DNA of 64,000 nucleotides, from NCBI GenBank assembly GCA_027605045.1, contig JAQFWX010000035.1, positions 186,001 to 250,000 of the forward strand, written 5' to 3'. The position numbers were made by a program, and so were the translations under genes. Below the pieces are notes generated by a model, which saw nothing but the letters and a program-made list of their open reading frames with translations, was not told the DNA's origin and did no database searches. Numbering within the stretch: position 1 is the first letter of the stretch; every line of letters starts with the position of its first letter. Below, in pieces: positions 11,375-23,785 of the stretch. The stretch comes from Phallus indusiatus. Lineage: Eukaryota; Basidiomycota; Agaricomycetes; Phallales; Phallaceae.

Positions 11375-13746
11375 ATGATGAGTTCTCGTTCTCAGCCCAC
11401 TAGTGGTCGTTTAGCATTCGCATCGAGGACTGCTTTTGAACTATTGGCGACTCCAGATAATGACGAACAATCAGACGAAGAAGGTCCCGAGCAAATCGAC
11501 GGGTCGGAGGGGACCAGCAGTCAGGACACGACGGCAAACGTGAAACAAAATATTTCACCATCCATTCCTTCATTACCACTCGAGCCACCAAAATCTGGTT
11601 CCGTGCAGTATGTTGTCTTATTTTGGAACGTGTACATTTTATCGCAACGTGTTAAAAAGATATTACCCTTAGACCAAAACTATCCAAAAATGCTCAAAAA
11701 CGCGCGGCCAGAACAGCTCGTCGTCAGGAACAAAGCCAGTCAGCGCCTTTGAACGTGAGCGACCAACCTGAAGGACAATTCAAAACAACAGATATACAAA
11801 ACTCGACTGGAATAACGGCAAACGCGCCTTCTATGCCAACATCAACTGAAAATATACCGACCAAGGCCAAGGGACCTGTCGTTCGGGAGGCACCAGTGAA
11901 ACTTGAAGTTAGTACACCGAAAGTTGTTCCAGAGCCAGCGCTCTCGTCCAAGAGTTTGACTCCTGCCGCATCACTATCTCCAATTGCCAGAAAGCGCAAA
12001 GCCTCGCAGGATCTACCGTCTAGCCCTTTCTCTAAAGAATTCAAGTTTGCACAGGACGACTTCCGTGTAGCAAATTTAGAAGCCCCAAATGATTCTAAAG
12101 AGGACGAAAAAGCCAAAAAGTTGAGGAATGTTGGAACACGTACTCTTTGGACGCTGATCATGTTGTCTGGGTTCCTAAGTAAGTGTGTTGCCAGGATAGT
12201 GCCGTTTATTCACATCACTGAACAACTTTTCAGCTCTCTTGGCAATGGGTCATGCCTACCTGATCTTACTCGTGTTGCTCTGCCAGTCCATTGCTTATAG
12301 AGAAGTTACTTCGCTCTTTACTTTACTGGGCGGCGATTCCGATTCTGACGAAGAACCCTGGCGAAAGACGTTAAACTGGTATTTTTTCGCTGTCGCCAAT
12401 TATTTTTTGTACGGTGAAAGCATCGTCTCCTATTTCAAAGTGAGCTAGCTTGTTCATTCATTTATACCAGAAAGCCCATAGATTGCAGCATGTTGTTTTT
12501 GCAGATGCATTACTTTTCTCATTCGCTACGAATCATCGACTAATAAGTTTTATTCTTTATACCATTGGTCTGCATTCCTTTCTCCCATCCGCTCAGCAAC
12601 CGACTCAATTTGAATCAGGTTTCGTTGGTTTTGTTGCTTCTTTGAAGAAGCAGTATCTCAAGCAGCAATTCGCCTTGTTCTGCTGGGTGCACATGAGTCT
12701 CTTCCTTATCGTAGTTTCGAGGTGAGAAGATACGAAATATTTTTTCATGTCACTCATACTAGCCTTATAGTCATTTCATCGTCAACAATATCTTGGAGGT
12801 GTGTTTATCGTTAAGCTGTCATTTCTTCTTCTAAAAGATTATTCAAGGGTCTCATTTGGTTCTGGGTTCCCGCTTCCTTGGTTATTTCAAACGATTGTTT
12901 TGCTTATATATGGGGTAAGTCTTCCTGATCATTCTAAAAGCAGAAGCTTACATTTGATTCCAAACTTTACAGGTATGACACTCGGTCGGACACCGCTGAT
13001 CAAGCTGTCTCCAAAGAAAACAGTGGAGGGTTTCGTTGGAGCGCTGTTATCAACTCTTATTTTTGGTATCGTGGTTAGTAAATATCCTTCGGTCTGTAAC
13101 ACCAGCCTCAATATGCTGTAGTGGGGGACCATATTCATGGAGTACGACTACATGGTCTGTCCTGTTACGGATCTAGGTGTCTCAATTCTATCGCCTATGT
13201 CTTGCAAACGCAATCCAGTGTTCATCTGGAGAGAATGGATTATACCTGCACCCTTGAAGGTTGCCTTGACTTTAATCGTGAGCACTTCGATATGTGTGTT
13301 TTACTTCACGTCTCATTTTGTTTGTGATCTGTAGTTCAGGAGACCGATAACACTGATACATTACGCGCCTTACCAATTTCATGTTATAGTTATGGCCATG
13401 TTTGCTTCTTTAGTGGCACCCTTTGGAGGTTTTTTCGCGTCCGGGTTTAAACGTGCGTTTGGGATCAAAGACTTTGGCGACAGTATTCCTGGCCACGGTG
13501 GAATGACGGACAGAATGGACTGCCAGTGCGTTCTGAACTTCCTTCATTTTAGGTACTATTCACTCACACATTTCTAGATTTTTGATGGGCATGTTCAGTT
13601 ATGTCTACTACGGCAGTGTAATCCGTGAAAACCACACAGTGGAATCGCTTCTTCAAACCATCGTTTCTAGCCTGAGTGCTCAGGAACAATTGCAGATTTA
13701 CGAACAGCTTACACGTTATCTTATGGAACGTAGGCTCATTCAATAA
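11375..13746 (+). CDS. CDS1: CDP-diacylglycerol synthase (phosphatidate cytidylyltransferase)
   Basis: Integral ER/mitochondrial membrane enzyme making CDP-diacylglycerol from CTP and phosphatidic acid, feeding phosphatidylinositol, phosphatidylserine and cardiolipin synthesis. Multiple membrane helices begin at about 12120 ([14 protein letters not shown]). Conserved segments include [20 protein letters not shown] and [18 protein letters not shown]. The signature [20 protein letters not shown] followed by GMTDRMDCQ contains the catalytic Lys-Asp and Asp-Arg residues. The last exon reads [20 protein letters not shown] and ends ERRLIQ. The region before the first helix is long (roughly 230 residues), hydrophilic and Ser/Pro/Ala-rich, with an RKRK patch. 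A shorter product from the ATG near 11834 is possible. Same strand as the MFS gene, 174 bp downstream. Confidence 0.93.
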
Positions 13747-13977
13747 TCATGATAGATACGAGATAGTTTCGGTTTAATTCGTATAGTTCAGACTATAGTC
13801 AATTAATATCAAGAGCATTTTTCTTTGCGAAAAAAAACTATGCATTTTTGGGTGAAGTGTACAAAACGTCATAGAGTGCCTCGATGCAACGCCGTATCAT
13901 AGGCAATAATAATCATGTCATAGTCATATAATCGAACATGGATATGTAAGTGACCAGACATAAAATAGTATTTTATT

Positions 13978-14590
13978 TTATGAACGGGGCTTTTCCTGTG
14001 ACAAAGTGGTCAGACAACAAAATAGGTCAACCTTGAATCACACTCACCTTCTTCTCCTTCCATAATGCTAGCAGACCAACACCCGAAACTTTCACGACCT
14101 TGAAACGCACACCAGGAATATCACCCTTAGCTTTTCCTCGACGACCGAAACCGGAGATAAGAACCTCGTCGTTCTCATCTATGAAGTTCAAGCAACCATC
14201 ATTCTGTAATAATTTAAATGTTAAAGAATTTTAATTGAACCGAGTATTATAGGTTTGAACGCACGGGTACGAAGGCAGTGACTTTCTTTCCGTTCTTGAT
14301 GAGTTGCACTCGGACACATTTTCGAATGGCTGAGTTGGGTTGTTTGGCTTCAACGCCAACCTTTTCGAGGACTATTCCCTTGGCATGAGACGAACCACCA
14401 GTAGGCGAAGTTTTGTAGATGTTTCCAAGGGCTCGCTTTTTGTAGGCTTTGTCGGCCTAAGGTAACGAGCTTGTAAGTCATATTCATTCAAAGACAAACA
14501 ATTGACATGGGAACTCACCCAGCGATTTTCTCGACGACTGATACGAAGTTTACGAGCTGCCTGAAGCCCACGCGGTTTGTTGGATCCCAT
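13978..14590 (-). CDS. RPS23: 40S ribosomal protein uS12 (RPS23)
   Basis: Universally conserved small-subunit protein at the decoding centre. Exon 1 encodes [20 protein letters not shown] and ENRW. The next exons give [40 protein letters not shown] and [20 protein letters not shown], then [20 protein letters not shown] and [20 protein letters not shown]. The proline in KQPNSA is the residue hydroxylated in other eukaryotes. The penultimate exon ends LWKEKK at a GTGAGT donor. The last exon is tiny, coding only EKPRS before TAA at 13978. Reading straight through would give an atypical end (VSVIQG), so the spliced form is chosen. Length (about 145 residues) matches the family. Confidence 0.96.
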
Positions 14591-14811
14591 AACGATAAAG
14601 GTTGGTCTTGCTGTTCAAAGATACGTTTAGGAAGCGGACTCTGGAAATGTACCGTTACAGTTGCCCGGTACTTTGGCTCAGAGCGTCAATCCACAAGCGC
14701 CCATCACGGATGTACGATTCAGAAAACATAGTTATAATTCTATTCAGAGTTGTTCAGGACTATTTAAAACCCGTTATTTCAGGGACTCTACATTGATTTG
14801 AACCATTATGT

Positions 14812-17800
14812 TCAGGCGAATACATCAGTAGCTAATCTTTCGTTTTGAACCCTCTCCCAAGCGTGGTTAACCTCCTCGTCGCCCCAGGTTGGTTGCCTCA
14901 AGCGAATAATCTTCAACAACGCTTCTTTAATTCCATTAGCGACCCCGGGAGAACCACAAGTGTAAAACTACATAATGACATAGGTGAGTGATACGGGTTT
15001 ATAACCTAGCGATTTGAGACAGAACTGTACCTTGGCACCCTTTTCGAACATTGCGGTAATGAGGTCTCGATCGTACCAAACACGGCTGCAATGAACTTTC
15101 AGAAGCAGTGACTAGAACTAATGATATACACTTACTCTTGGACATACTTATTGCCATCCGAGCGTTCTACGTCACGACTAAAGGCTGGTTTGATTTCCAA
15201 TATTCCCTGCTCCTGCCACGTCTTCAGGTCATCGCTGGAATACAAGAAGTCGTGATCAGGGGATCGGCAGCCATAGAACAAGACCATTTTTCCAACGGTT
15301 TGACCAGAAGCCGCTTGAATTGCTCGTTCTTGCATAAAGGCACGCATTGGAGCGATGCCTGAACCTGCTGCGAACATGACAATCGGTTTCGAGGATTCGG
15401 ATGGAAGATGGAAGATAGTTGGCGAAGGCCTTATTCCAACATATATCTTTTCACCAGGCTTGAGATTGGCGAGGTAATTGGAAGCCACTCCCAAAAACCT
15501 GTTTGGTAATCCTGATGCAGCTGGTTTGTCAACAACGGAAACCGTAATCGTGACATGCTGGGGATTCCAAAGAGGGGAGCTGGATATAGAATATTGGCGA
15601 ATACGCATCGCCGGCAGCATTCCCAAGAAGGAAGCAAAAGGTATGGAGATATCAGGATAAAGCTCCAGAATGTCGAGAACGCTCAGCTGCTTGTCGAACA
15701 CGTTGGTTTTATAATTATCAAGAAGGGCTTCAAGAGCGGCGGTTACTTCTCCGGAAGCATATTTTTTCAAATCTTGGATATGTTTGCGAGTAGCAGGTTG
15801 AGATATTTCGACGTAGCCAGTCAAAACTTCGGAGACGCCGATAGGCTTATTGGTTGGAAGCGTTATCGGTATAGACGATTTGATTTGTATCTGATTGAAA
15901 ATGATTAAGATGTAGAACTTTTCTATGGTCTGAAATTTCACGAACCTCTTGATCCGGAATGAGATTGAAACGGCTTACAACCCGTTGCACGTATTCTGCT
16001 GGATTTCTAGGCAATATCATAAGATAGTCTCCTGCCTTATAAACCATGTTTTCGGGGAGTTCAATTTCTAGCACCGAAATAATTAACAAGGCCAATAAGA
16101 GAAAAAAAGCAACTAACCAATATGATACTTCGGTGATTCTCCAAGCTTCGTGAGACGCTGATTAAGAACGACTTGACCGAGACCAGACGTATCTTCCTTT
16201 TGAAGAACTGCGGGCCTGGCATTGTCTATAAAATCGATAGAAAGAGAGTTCGAATCTTCTTTTTCGGTGTGGACATCTTTTCCATAAACCTGTTCGCAGA
16301 CGTCAATATCATGTATGAAATTGAATTCATTTTTCTTACTCCACCCAGAGTAGCCCATAATTTGGGAACGAAATTATCAAACTAAGTTTTCCGTCATTAA
16401 TCGGCCGAGAGACTAATGAATTAATATGAAAATCACCGTTTCGAAGAAATCGTCACTACCAGAGTCTGCAGCAGTTCTTTCAAGGATCCTCTCTGCTCCG
16501 TATTTGGCAAGCAGTTCGTCCAACAAAGTCGGTATTTTTTGATACGTGTGAACCCAATCATGATGTCCGCATCCGAAAACAGCGTACTTGACTCCAGAAA
16601 ACTCCCCTTCATGACCACGTCTGAGAGTTTCCACAAAGCGTCCAGCGTTGTCCGCCGGTTCACCTTCGTATGAGGCTGTGAAAATTATGACGGGTCCATC
16701 CTTTGGTACCCTTGATTCGATGGAATCAAGTGTCACGATAGAAGGATTGAATCCTGACAGAAAAATAATCAGACCGTGTCGAGGACTTTAAGCATCTTCG
16801 TACCTTTGATACCGGCTTGTGCTCCAACACGCTGAGCGAAATCTTTGCAAGTTCCAGAGTTACTTCCGTAAGCTAAGTACAAAGGTACACCGCTGGAGGG
16901 CTTAATTTCATCCTTGATTTCGGGAGCGCCAGGCACTTGTACTGCTCTTGGAAGAACATGAGAGATGGTTTTCTTACGAGGGATAGCGTGTATGAAGAAG
17001 TTGCTTGGCTTAATGGTGAGATTGGCTTTCAACTATACAGGATGAGCACACAAAGGAATTAAAAAAAACATTGATTATCCTTACCTCTAGCTGGTAGAGC
17101 GGGTTGTGAAGTGTAATATCAAACTTTTGAAAAATGGAGGCAACGGCTATCAAAGCCTCTTGCCATGCCAAAGGCCTAATCGGGCATTAATAAAAGTGGT
17201 AAACAGAACAAAATAAAAAATATCTAACCGTCCAATACAAGCACGGACACCATTTCCAAAAGGCTTCCACGCGTTACTCTAGAGAGAATATGTGAAAAAC
17301 AAATGCGAGCCAGGTACAATTCGTAACATACAGGCAACTTCTCAAATTTCTCGTCTAGCATTCTTTCGGGTTCAAATTCATCGGCCTTATTAGGAAGATG
17401 ATGAATAAAGAGGTGGTGTGTATTAATTTAAAATGAGTGCCTACGTTTTCACCATAAACCGCTGGATCGCGATGCAAACTAGGAAGAAGGACCTGTATCG
17501 TCTCGTTCGGCGTTATCAAATACTGCTTGTCCCCTGACTGCAAGATCGTATCTTCAAATGCTTGCATGGAGATCGCAGTTGCAGGCGGCGTAAGCCGAAG
17601 CACCTCTCTGAGAACAGCTACATAGGAAAGGGCAATCAAAACATTATTTTCGAATCACAATCAAGTTCCTACTTACCCGCAATGTACTTGAGCTTTCCGA
17701 CGTGTTCCGGTTTGATGGGCTCATCTCCGAGAACCCGATCTACTTCTTCCCTAACTTTAGCATATGCCGTAGGACTACGGAGCAAGAAGTTTAGCTAATA

Positions 17801-19223
17801 GGTGCATCGTCTGTAAGTATATCCTGGCAGTGTATGGGAAACGTAAGACTTACGGTAAAGGAAAGCATTCCAGAAGTAGTTTCGTGACCGGCAATAAGGA
17901 ACGTTACCAAATTGGCAGCAATATTTTCATCAGGCAGACCCTGCCCAGTAACTGGATCCTTAGCTGTCAGCATTAGGCCTAACAAGTCATCAATTTCAAC
18001 ACCGCTTTCTTTGCGCTTTTTAATTACTGTGTCAGGGCTGTCAGTGATCGAGTATACGAAACGATATATGCTGTGAACTTACAATCAAGCGTGAAATTTA
18101 TCATGGAGTCGCGCTCGGATTCATAGCGGGCGTTAGCACTTCGATACAGATACGACTGGACTAAAGAAGGGCGGCTAGCACGGTCACCGGACTCTTTCAG
18201 AAAGCTATATGATGCTTTAATTATTGAAAGTCACTTGATCGTTGGACTTACAAAGCCATAGATTTGATGAAAGGCGGCGTTTCGATCTATAAAATCACAT
18301 TAGATCGTTACTATATCAGGAAACGAAAGGGTTTTACTGAATAAAACGAGTTCAGGCGATGAGACATAGTGGTTCTGTCACGAGATTCAGCCAGATCCAA
18401 AAGCGAAATGAGATTGAGAAGCGAACTCACAATGCGATCGTGTCAAATGCAAGCCGGGTGAAGTCTTCTGCTGGCTCGAGTTGATATTCGGGTCCAAATC
18501 TAAATGAGATAAGACAATTTTTTCTTGAGAAATTACAAAGCAAGGATACCTCTGTAAGAACATGAGTTCAAGCTTTTTACATAAAAAAAGAACAGTGTCA
18601 CTTACCTCCCATTTGTCGATGAGTTGGGAAGCGATGTCGACCATGGAGTTGAACATTCCAAGGATTTTCAGAGGCCCAAATGCAGGCATCAGAATACGAT
18701 CTTACACGGCATTTCAGTCAAAACAGCTGGAGGTCGGAGGCTATAACTCACGAGCTATGGCCCAATTAGTCTCCCCATGAAACGCCGTGAACAAACCATC
18801 TCTAGTGAGGTTGCGAACTTCTTTCAGAGGGCCAGATACAGCTTTATGGAAACGTTTCTGATCGCAAACTTGATCCACGATTTCTTGACTAGAAACTATG
18901 ATAGATGTCCTGCCTGAAGAAGTAATTTCAGAATTCCATGGCATTCATCCACTAAAACCGATATCATATTACCTGGAAGAGATAACTGATAAATAGGCCC
19001 ATATTCTTTGGCAAGAAGCATGAGAGACCGAGGAGGCAGCTATAGTGGTTTAAGGTAAATAGCCGTTGCTGTGGAGCAATCATGGATTTCAGACGGACCT
19101 CTTTGTCAATAAGGTGCGCATTGCCTATAAGGGGGATCTTGGGACTGAACGATGTCAGTTGAGAGTTAAATAACAGTATGAGATGTGCACAAAAACGTAC
19201 GGTTGAGGAATTGGAGAAGTCAT
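14812..19223 (-). CDS. CYP505 self-sufficient P450-reductase fusion
   Basis: Bifunctional cytochrome P450:NADPH reductase of the CYP505 (P450foxy/BM3-like) type, expected to hydroxylate fatty acids near the omega end without a separate reductase. From the ATG at 19223 the protein starts [21 protein letters not shown]450 landmarks: I-helix [11 protein letters not shown] (about 17890), ExxR in [12 protein letters not shown] (about 17600), and heme-cysteine motif [11 protein letters not shown] (about 17230). The reductase follows in the same message: FMN loop [15 protein letters not shown] (about 16850), [19 protein letters not shown] motif [11 protein letters not shown] (about 15600), and NADPH motif [13 protein letters not shown] (about 15370). 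The end is ERLATDVFA, the usual CYP505 C-terminus. It has well over ten short introns; no frameshift or missing catalytic motif is seen. Confidence 0.92.
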
Positions 19224-19763
19224 AACTGTTTAATACTGTTGTATTGCAGGTGTGATGTTAAGAAAGATTGAGCGAAGGGGGCTTTTATACTGCCTCGAAT
19301 CCAAATTCATCAAGAAGTCAGGGTATGGCAAATAGCAAGACAATATCCTATAATATCACATGCTGATAAGTCAATGTATTGAGATTCCTTTTACGAATGA
19401 TGCAAAGGGCTGGCTAGTGATGTGTTCTCCGATGAACCATGGTAAACGCCGAAAAAGATTTTAATCGGATGCATCTCGCAATGAAACAGCAACGAGGAAT
19501 GCCTCGAATCTATCGGAAGCGTGTGTTTATCGGAAACCCGTAATTGAGGCACCATCTCTAAAATCGGATGACATGGTACGAAGAAGAAGCTGGCGACGGT
19601 TACAGCAAGTACCCGGAAGAAATCTGCGTACATAATCGAGCGTTCTAATTGGTGTCCAGACCGATCTGCTGAGTAAGCCATGTCACCGCGTCTAACGGGC
19701 GTACGTACTGGTCGACGCGTCATTCAGCATTTCTTGTACCCTAACTTGTAGCAACTTTTGAAC
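19224..19763. other. Divergent promoter region, CYP505 / proteasome alpha-4
   Basis: 540 bp between two divergent start codons. The open frame on the minus strand at 19391-19723 matches no family. Both promoters must lie here; no confident TATA box or canonical proteasome control element was recognised. Confidence 0.5.
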
Positions 19764-20939
19764 ATGGTATGTTCAATAGACATACGTGCTTAGTTTATAA
19801 TCTTACTCACTTATTTTTAGGCTCGTCGTTATGATAGTATGTTGGTTTTATTCAAGGTGTTTCTACGATAAACAACGTTTTCCTTTCCTTAGGTCGCACC
19901 ACCATTTTCTCTCCCGAGGGTAAGTGGGAAATTAGATTTTCTTGTAGAGTTTATACTGACCCTTTTATAGGCCGTTTGTATCAGAGTACGCGTTATTACA
20001 CACTAATGATTTCCGTTTACTTATCTGAATCGAAGTTGAATATGCCATGGAGGCCATATCACATGCTGGCACAGTACTCGGGATATTAGCTACAGATGGG
20101 GTTGTTTTGGCGGCAGAAAAGAAAATCACAGGAAAGCTTCTAGATCTATCCGGCGTGAAGGAGGGCGGGTACGGCGGAAGTGGGGAAAAGATATATCTTT
20201 TGAACTCGTGAGTCATCACCCGTCCCCCTTTTCAGACCCTTCCAAGTAATTGCTAACCTATGTTTTTTGCCAGGAACGTTATTGCCGGTGTTGCGGGTAT
20301 CACAGCTGATGCCAACTCACTGATTAATTTTTCGCGCAATGCTGCCCAAAGATATTTACTTACGTATAACGAGGATATCCCAGTCGAACAACTTGCCCAG
20401 CGGTTATGCAACATGAAACAAGGCTATACTCAGTTCGGAGGTGAGATCACTATCCTTTTGCTTTGCTCTGCTGTTTATCGAAAACATAAACCACAGGTCT
20501 TCGTCCATTCGGTGTTTCATTGTTGTACGCTGGATATGATGTCCAATACGACTTCCAGCTATACCATTCAGATCCATCGGGTAACTACTCTGGTTGGAAA
20601 GCCACTTGTATCGGTGCAAACAATGGAACAGCCCAAAGTTTGTTAAAACAAGAGTACAAAGACGACATAACAGTAGAAGAGGCGATCGCACTTGCCATAC
20701 GGGTCATGAGCAAGACCATGGATAGCACAACCCTCAGCAGCGAAAAGCGTCAGTACAATTTATTTTTACGAAATAACCTTGCTTAACGATTCTATCTAGT
20801 TGAGTTTGCGGTTTTGACTCTCGACCCAAAGACAAAGAAACCACGACCGAAAATATACAAACCCGCGGAGATTAATGCGTTACTGGATAAACACGGACTA
20901 GGAAAGAAAGATGAAGATGCAGAAATGAGAACATCTTAG
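19764..20939 (+). CDS. PRE9: 20S proteasome subunit alpha type-4 (alpha3)
   Basis: Outer-ring subunit of the 20S proteasome (yeast Pre9/alpha3, human PSMA4). The first coding exon appears to be the start codon alone: ATG at 19764-19766 followed directly by GTATGT. The next tiny exon gives ARRYD and the third [10 protein letters not shown]. Then come [15 protein letters not shown] (the alpha-subunit signature), [64 protein letters not shown] and [20 protein letters not shown]. The C-terminus is [15 protein letters not shown] then [19 protein letters not shown]. Alpha subunits keep their N-terminus for gating, so the start is constrained; [17 protein letters not shown] matches the family exactly in position. 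Confidence 0.95.
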
Positions 20940-21113
20940 CTCCTTCCTGTTATGCAGTTGTATGTATAGCATAATAAAAGACCCTTTCCGATACCACCAT
21001 ATCGTTCAAACATATATTATTAGAAGCTATAATTACACAGAGTACGTATCTTTTGGGCACATTAAATAACAGTTTCCTGATACATATTATATATTAACCT
21101 TTTCCCGATGTTT

Positions 21114-22869
21114 TTAAAAGAAGGACCTCGTTCTCCTGAGACCTCTTCGTGGCCAAGTTGAATAAGTGCCAGGTGGAGGTGGTAAGCCAACAGATGCACC
21201 GGGGTAACCATATGAACCACCATTAAGACCGAGACGTTGCATCTGCGCAACTTTGGGGTAATAGGTCCCTTGAATACCGGGACCGAGGATTGGGTCGTAT
21301 ACGACATTTGAGGGATTGGTCGCCGAACCACCGTAGGGTCCTACTACACCTTGATTCATGTAGTCGATACCGTTGTCTAGCTCGGGTCCAAACGCACTAC
21401 CACCGCCATAACCAAGACCTGGGCTCGCTAAACCAGCTCCAATACCTCCAAAGCCGTCCATTCCCATCCCTCCCATCCCTCCTCCTATTCCACCGCCCAT
21501 TCCCATTCCTCCTCGTATTCCTCCGTAACCACCATAACCCGGTCCGCCGATTCCCCCAGCATAGCCAGAGTTGCCATATCTTCCTCCTCCAAAGTTCCCT
21601 CCATACGAACCATACCCGGGGCCGCCCTCATAATCGTCATATCCGTCAAAGCCATCCGGGTAATCGTCAATGGGAGAAGGAATATATCCTCGGCCTCCTC
21701 CGGCGCCTCCGTCTAAATAAGGACTTCCCAAAGGTGTACCAGGTGCAGGATAGGGTGACGCCAACGGGGGGAGTGCGCCATCCATACCCGTCATATTCAA
21801 CGTGTTCCCGTATGAGGACACCGGCGATGCGAGAGTGTCCACTACAGAGGGACCATTGTAAGGCGTTGGGGGACGATAGCGCAAACCTGAGGAAGAGGGA
21901 ATCGGTGTTGAAGCACGACGACCACTCCATGAGTTTCGTCTAGCAATAAAATATCGAATCAGTACTACAAGTTTGACGGACATGATAGTGAAATTGACTG
22001 ACCCAAAGGAAACCGATTTCGGAACACGGTTAAAAGGTTCATACACGGACCCATTCGTATATTCCTAATATACAAATGAGATAAGCAAACCGCCAACATG
22101 ATCGTAAAACACAATCCATCTACTAACCTGAAGAAAGATTCGGGACGCCGTAGCTGCGGCAGTCTCGGAGGCTTCCAAACGACCCCATTTGTCCTGGGGG
22201 CGTCCTGTATAAGCCCAAAGCCTTGTTGCTTGAATATTCAATGTAAGTCTGGGCGCACACTTTAATAATATCTTTATATTATTTACCTTCGGCAGCAGCT
22301 ACGCCAACTAGTGCCTCGCGCTCTCTTTCTTGGTCGGCATTCATAGGAGCAGCATATATCCCATTGTGGGTTTCCCAAATTCTTATTGCCTCATAGCCGG
22401 CGGCTGCACCAATCTCTTTTGGTGTGAGGGATGCGGGCGTAACCTGTATTAAATTGGTCAGAAGAATGTACACAACACATGAAAATAAGAAGAAGAAACT
22501 GACGAGTCCTGAATATAGCCTCTTCCACCAACGGAAGGCGTGGTTTCTGCTGTATCCGGTGCCCATGACGAAATCTCTCATCTTATACCAAACATAATCA
22601 AAAACGGTACTTGGGTTAAACAGGACGGTGAGCAAAGCCTTCAACCACACCAACTCATTGTGAACTTACTTGTCTCGGGTGCCCGAGTGCGCTGCAAAAT
22701 AATCATTTCCTGTCCCTACGCGCTTTTAAGACGACAAGGAAGAGAATGATAGCAGCTAATGTTACTTACAGGAAGACAGTGGTCGGTATCGGGGTGTAGG
22801 AGGGGGGATTGGTTGAAATTGAGACGTTCCCCATGAGGGGAGGGTGTTGTAGTAGGAGTAGAAAGCCAT
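21114..22869 (-). CDS. Uncharacterised glycine-rich single-pass membrane protein
   Basis: I do not recognise a named family. Best start is the ATG at 22869 (MAFYSYYNTLPSWGTSQFQP then PIPPPTPRYRPLSS). A GTAAGT donor follows, and a TAAG acceptor near 22665 keeps frame into HNELVWLKALLTVLFNPS. Next come FDYVWYKMRDFVMGTGYSRN and HAFRWWKRLYSG, one strong membrane helix (LVSFFFLFSCVVYILLTNLI), and a soluble helical part (TPKEIGAAAGYEAIRIWETH, EREREALVG). The last exon (from about 22020) is Pro/Ser-rich, then strongly Gly/Tyr-rich with GGYGG, GMGGGIGGGMGGMGM and similar runs, ending RGLRRTRSFF. The pattern of a conserved N-terminal half and low-complexity tail suggests membrane anchoring with a disordered Gly/Tyr domain. 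Localisation and role are unknown. Confidence 0.75.
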
Positions 22870-23785
22870 TGTGAGACTGAGGAGGAACTACTGGAGCATA
22901 TATCCATCAGCGCTGACAATTAATCTTGACTGATGCTATACTCAGTTCAGACGTCATTTGCCAGGGCGGCTGACGAAAGCAAACCCAACGACGGACGGAA
23001 CAAATCACAAACGTCACTATCTCAGTTGAACCCTGGTAATGATTGGCTGTGATTGGTCGTTCTTCCCCCGCAGAAAAGACTCAGCGCTCAGCTGTGGAGC
23101 CCGGTGGACTCCAATCTTCGAGAAAACCGTAAAATTCGAAAATTGATGAGATGAGTATCTCACGCACGGTGCCATAATCGGAATTTGAGTCAGTAGCAAA
23201 AAGAATAGAATTGGATTCTCATGAATTCTCTGTGGGATACTGCCAAACTTACTACGTAATTCCTGGTTTGTGCGTTATCATAAAATAAAAGGACATTAGC
23301 ATGCAAGAGACTCTGCGACTCCAAGCGCCTGTAGGCTCTAGCTTCTAATGAGAAATTGCCAAATTGGTCCATTTGACCGGGAAGCAGACTGATAATTTCA
23401 TAACTCGAAGTTAATCCAAAGAAGGCTAAAAAAATCACGTGACTAGCTGCGTTCAAAGGCCGTTTATAAAACTCAGAAGATCTCCGAAAAAAAGACGCGT
23501 TTTCTTTCTGGCCATAGCAACTAACACTGATACTAATGGTGAGTACACCACAATTTGTGTCTTTGAATGATGTGGGTAACGCAAAGACTGAAAAACGTCA
23601 GGACTGCATATGGTAAATGAATTATATTATAGTCCGGGGCACAATTGCGCTGATTAGGTGGACCGGTCGATAACAAAGGGTAAGCAATTCAGTGGCTGGT
23701 CCGAGTCGTGCGCAAGCCTCAAATTGTCCAATTGCTTTGGCACAGAGACAAAGGGACCCTTTTTTGCGTATACCACGAAACCATA
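22870..23785. other. Intergenic / uncertain 5' exons
   Basis: About 0.9 kb between divergent genes. It holds the promoter of the glycine-rich protein and possibly 5' exons of the small gene starting at 23786. One candidate is an ATG at about 23536 followed directly by GTGAGT; another is an acceptor CAG near 23688 opening a frame that runs into the annotated start. Neither can be settled from sequence alone. Confidence 0.35.
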
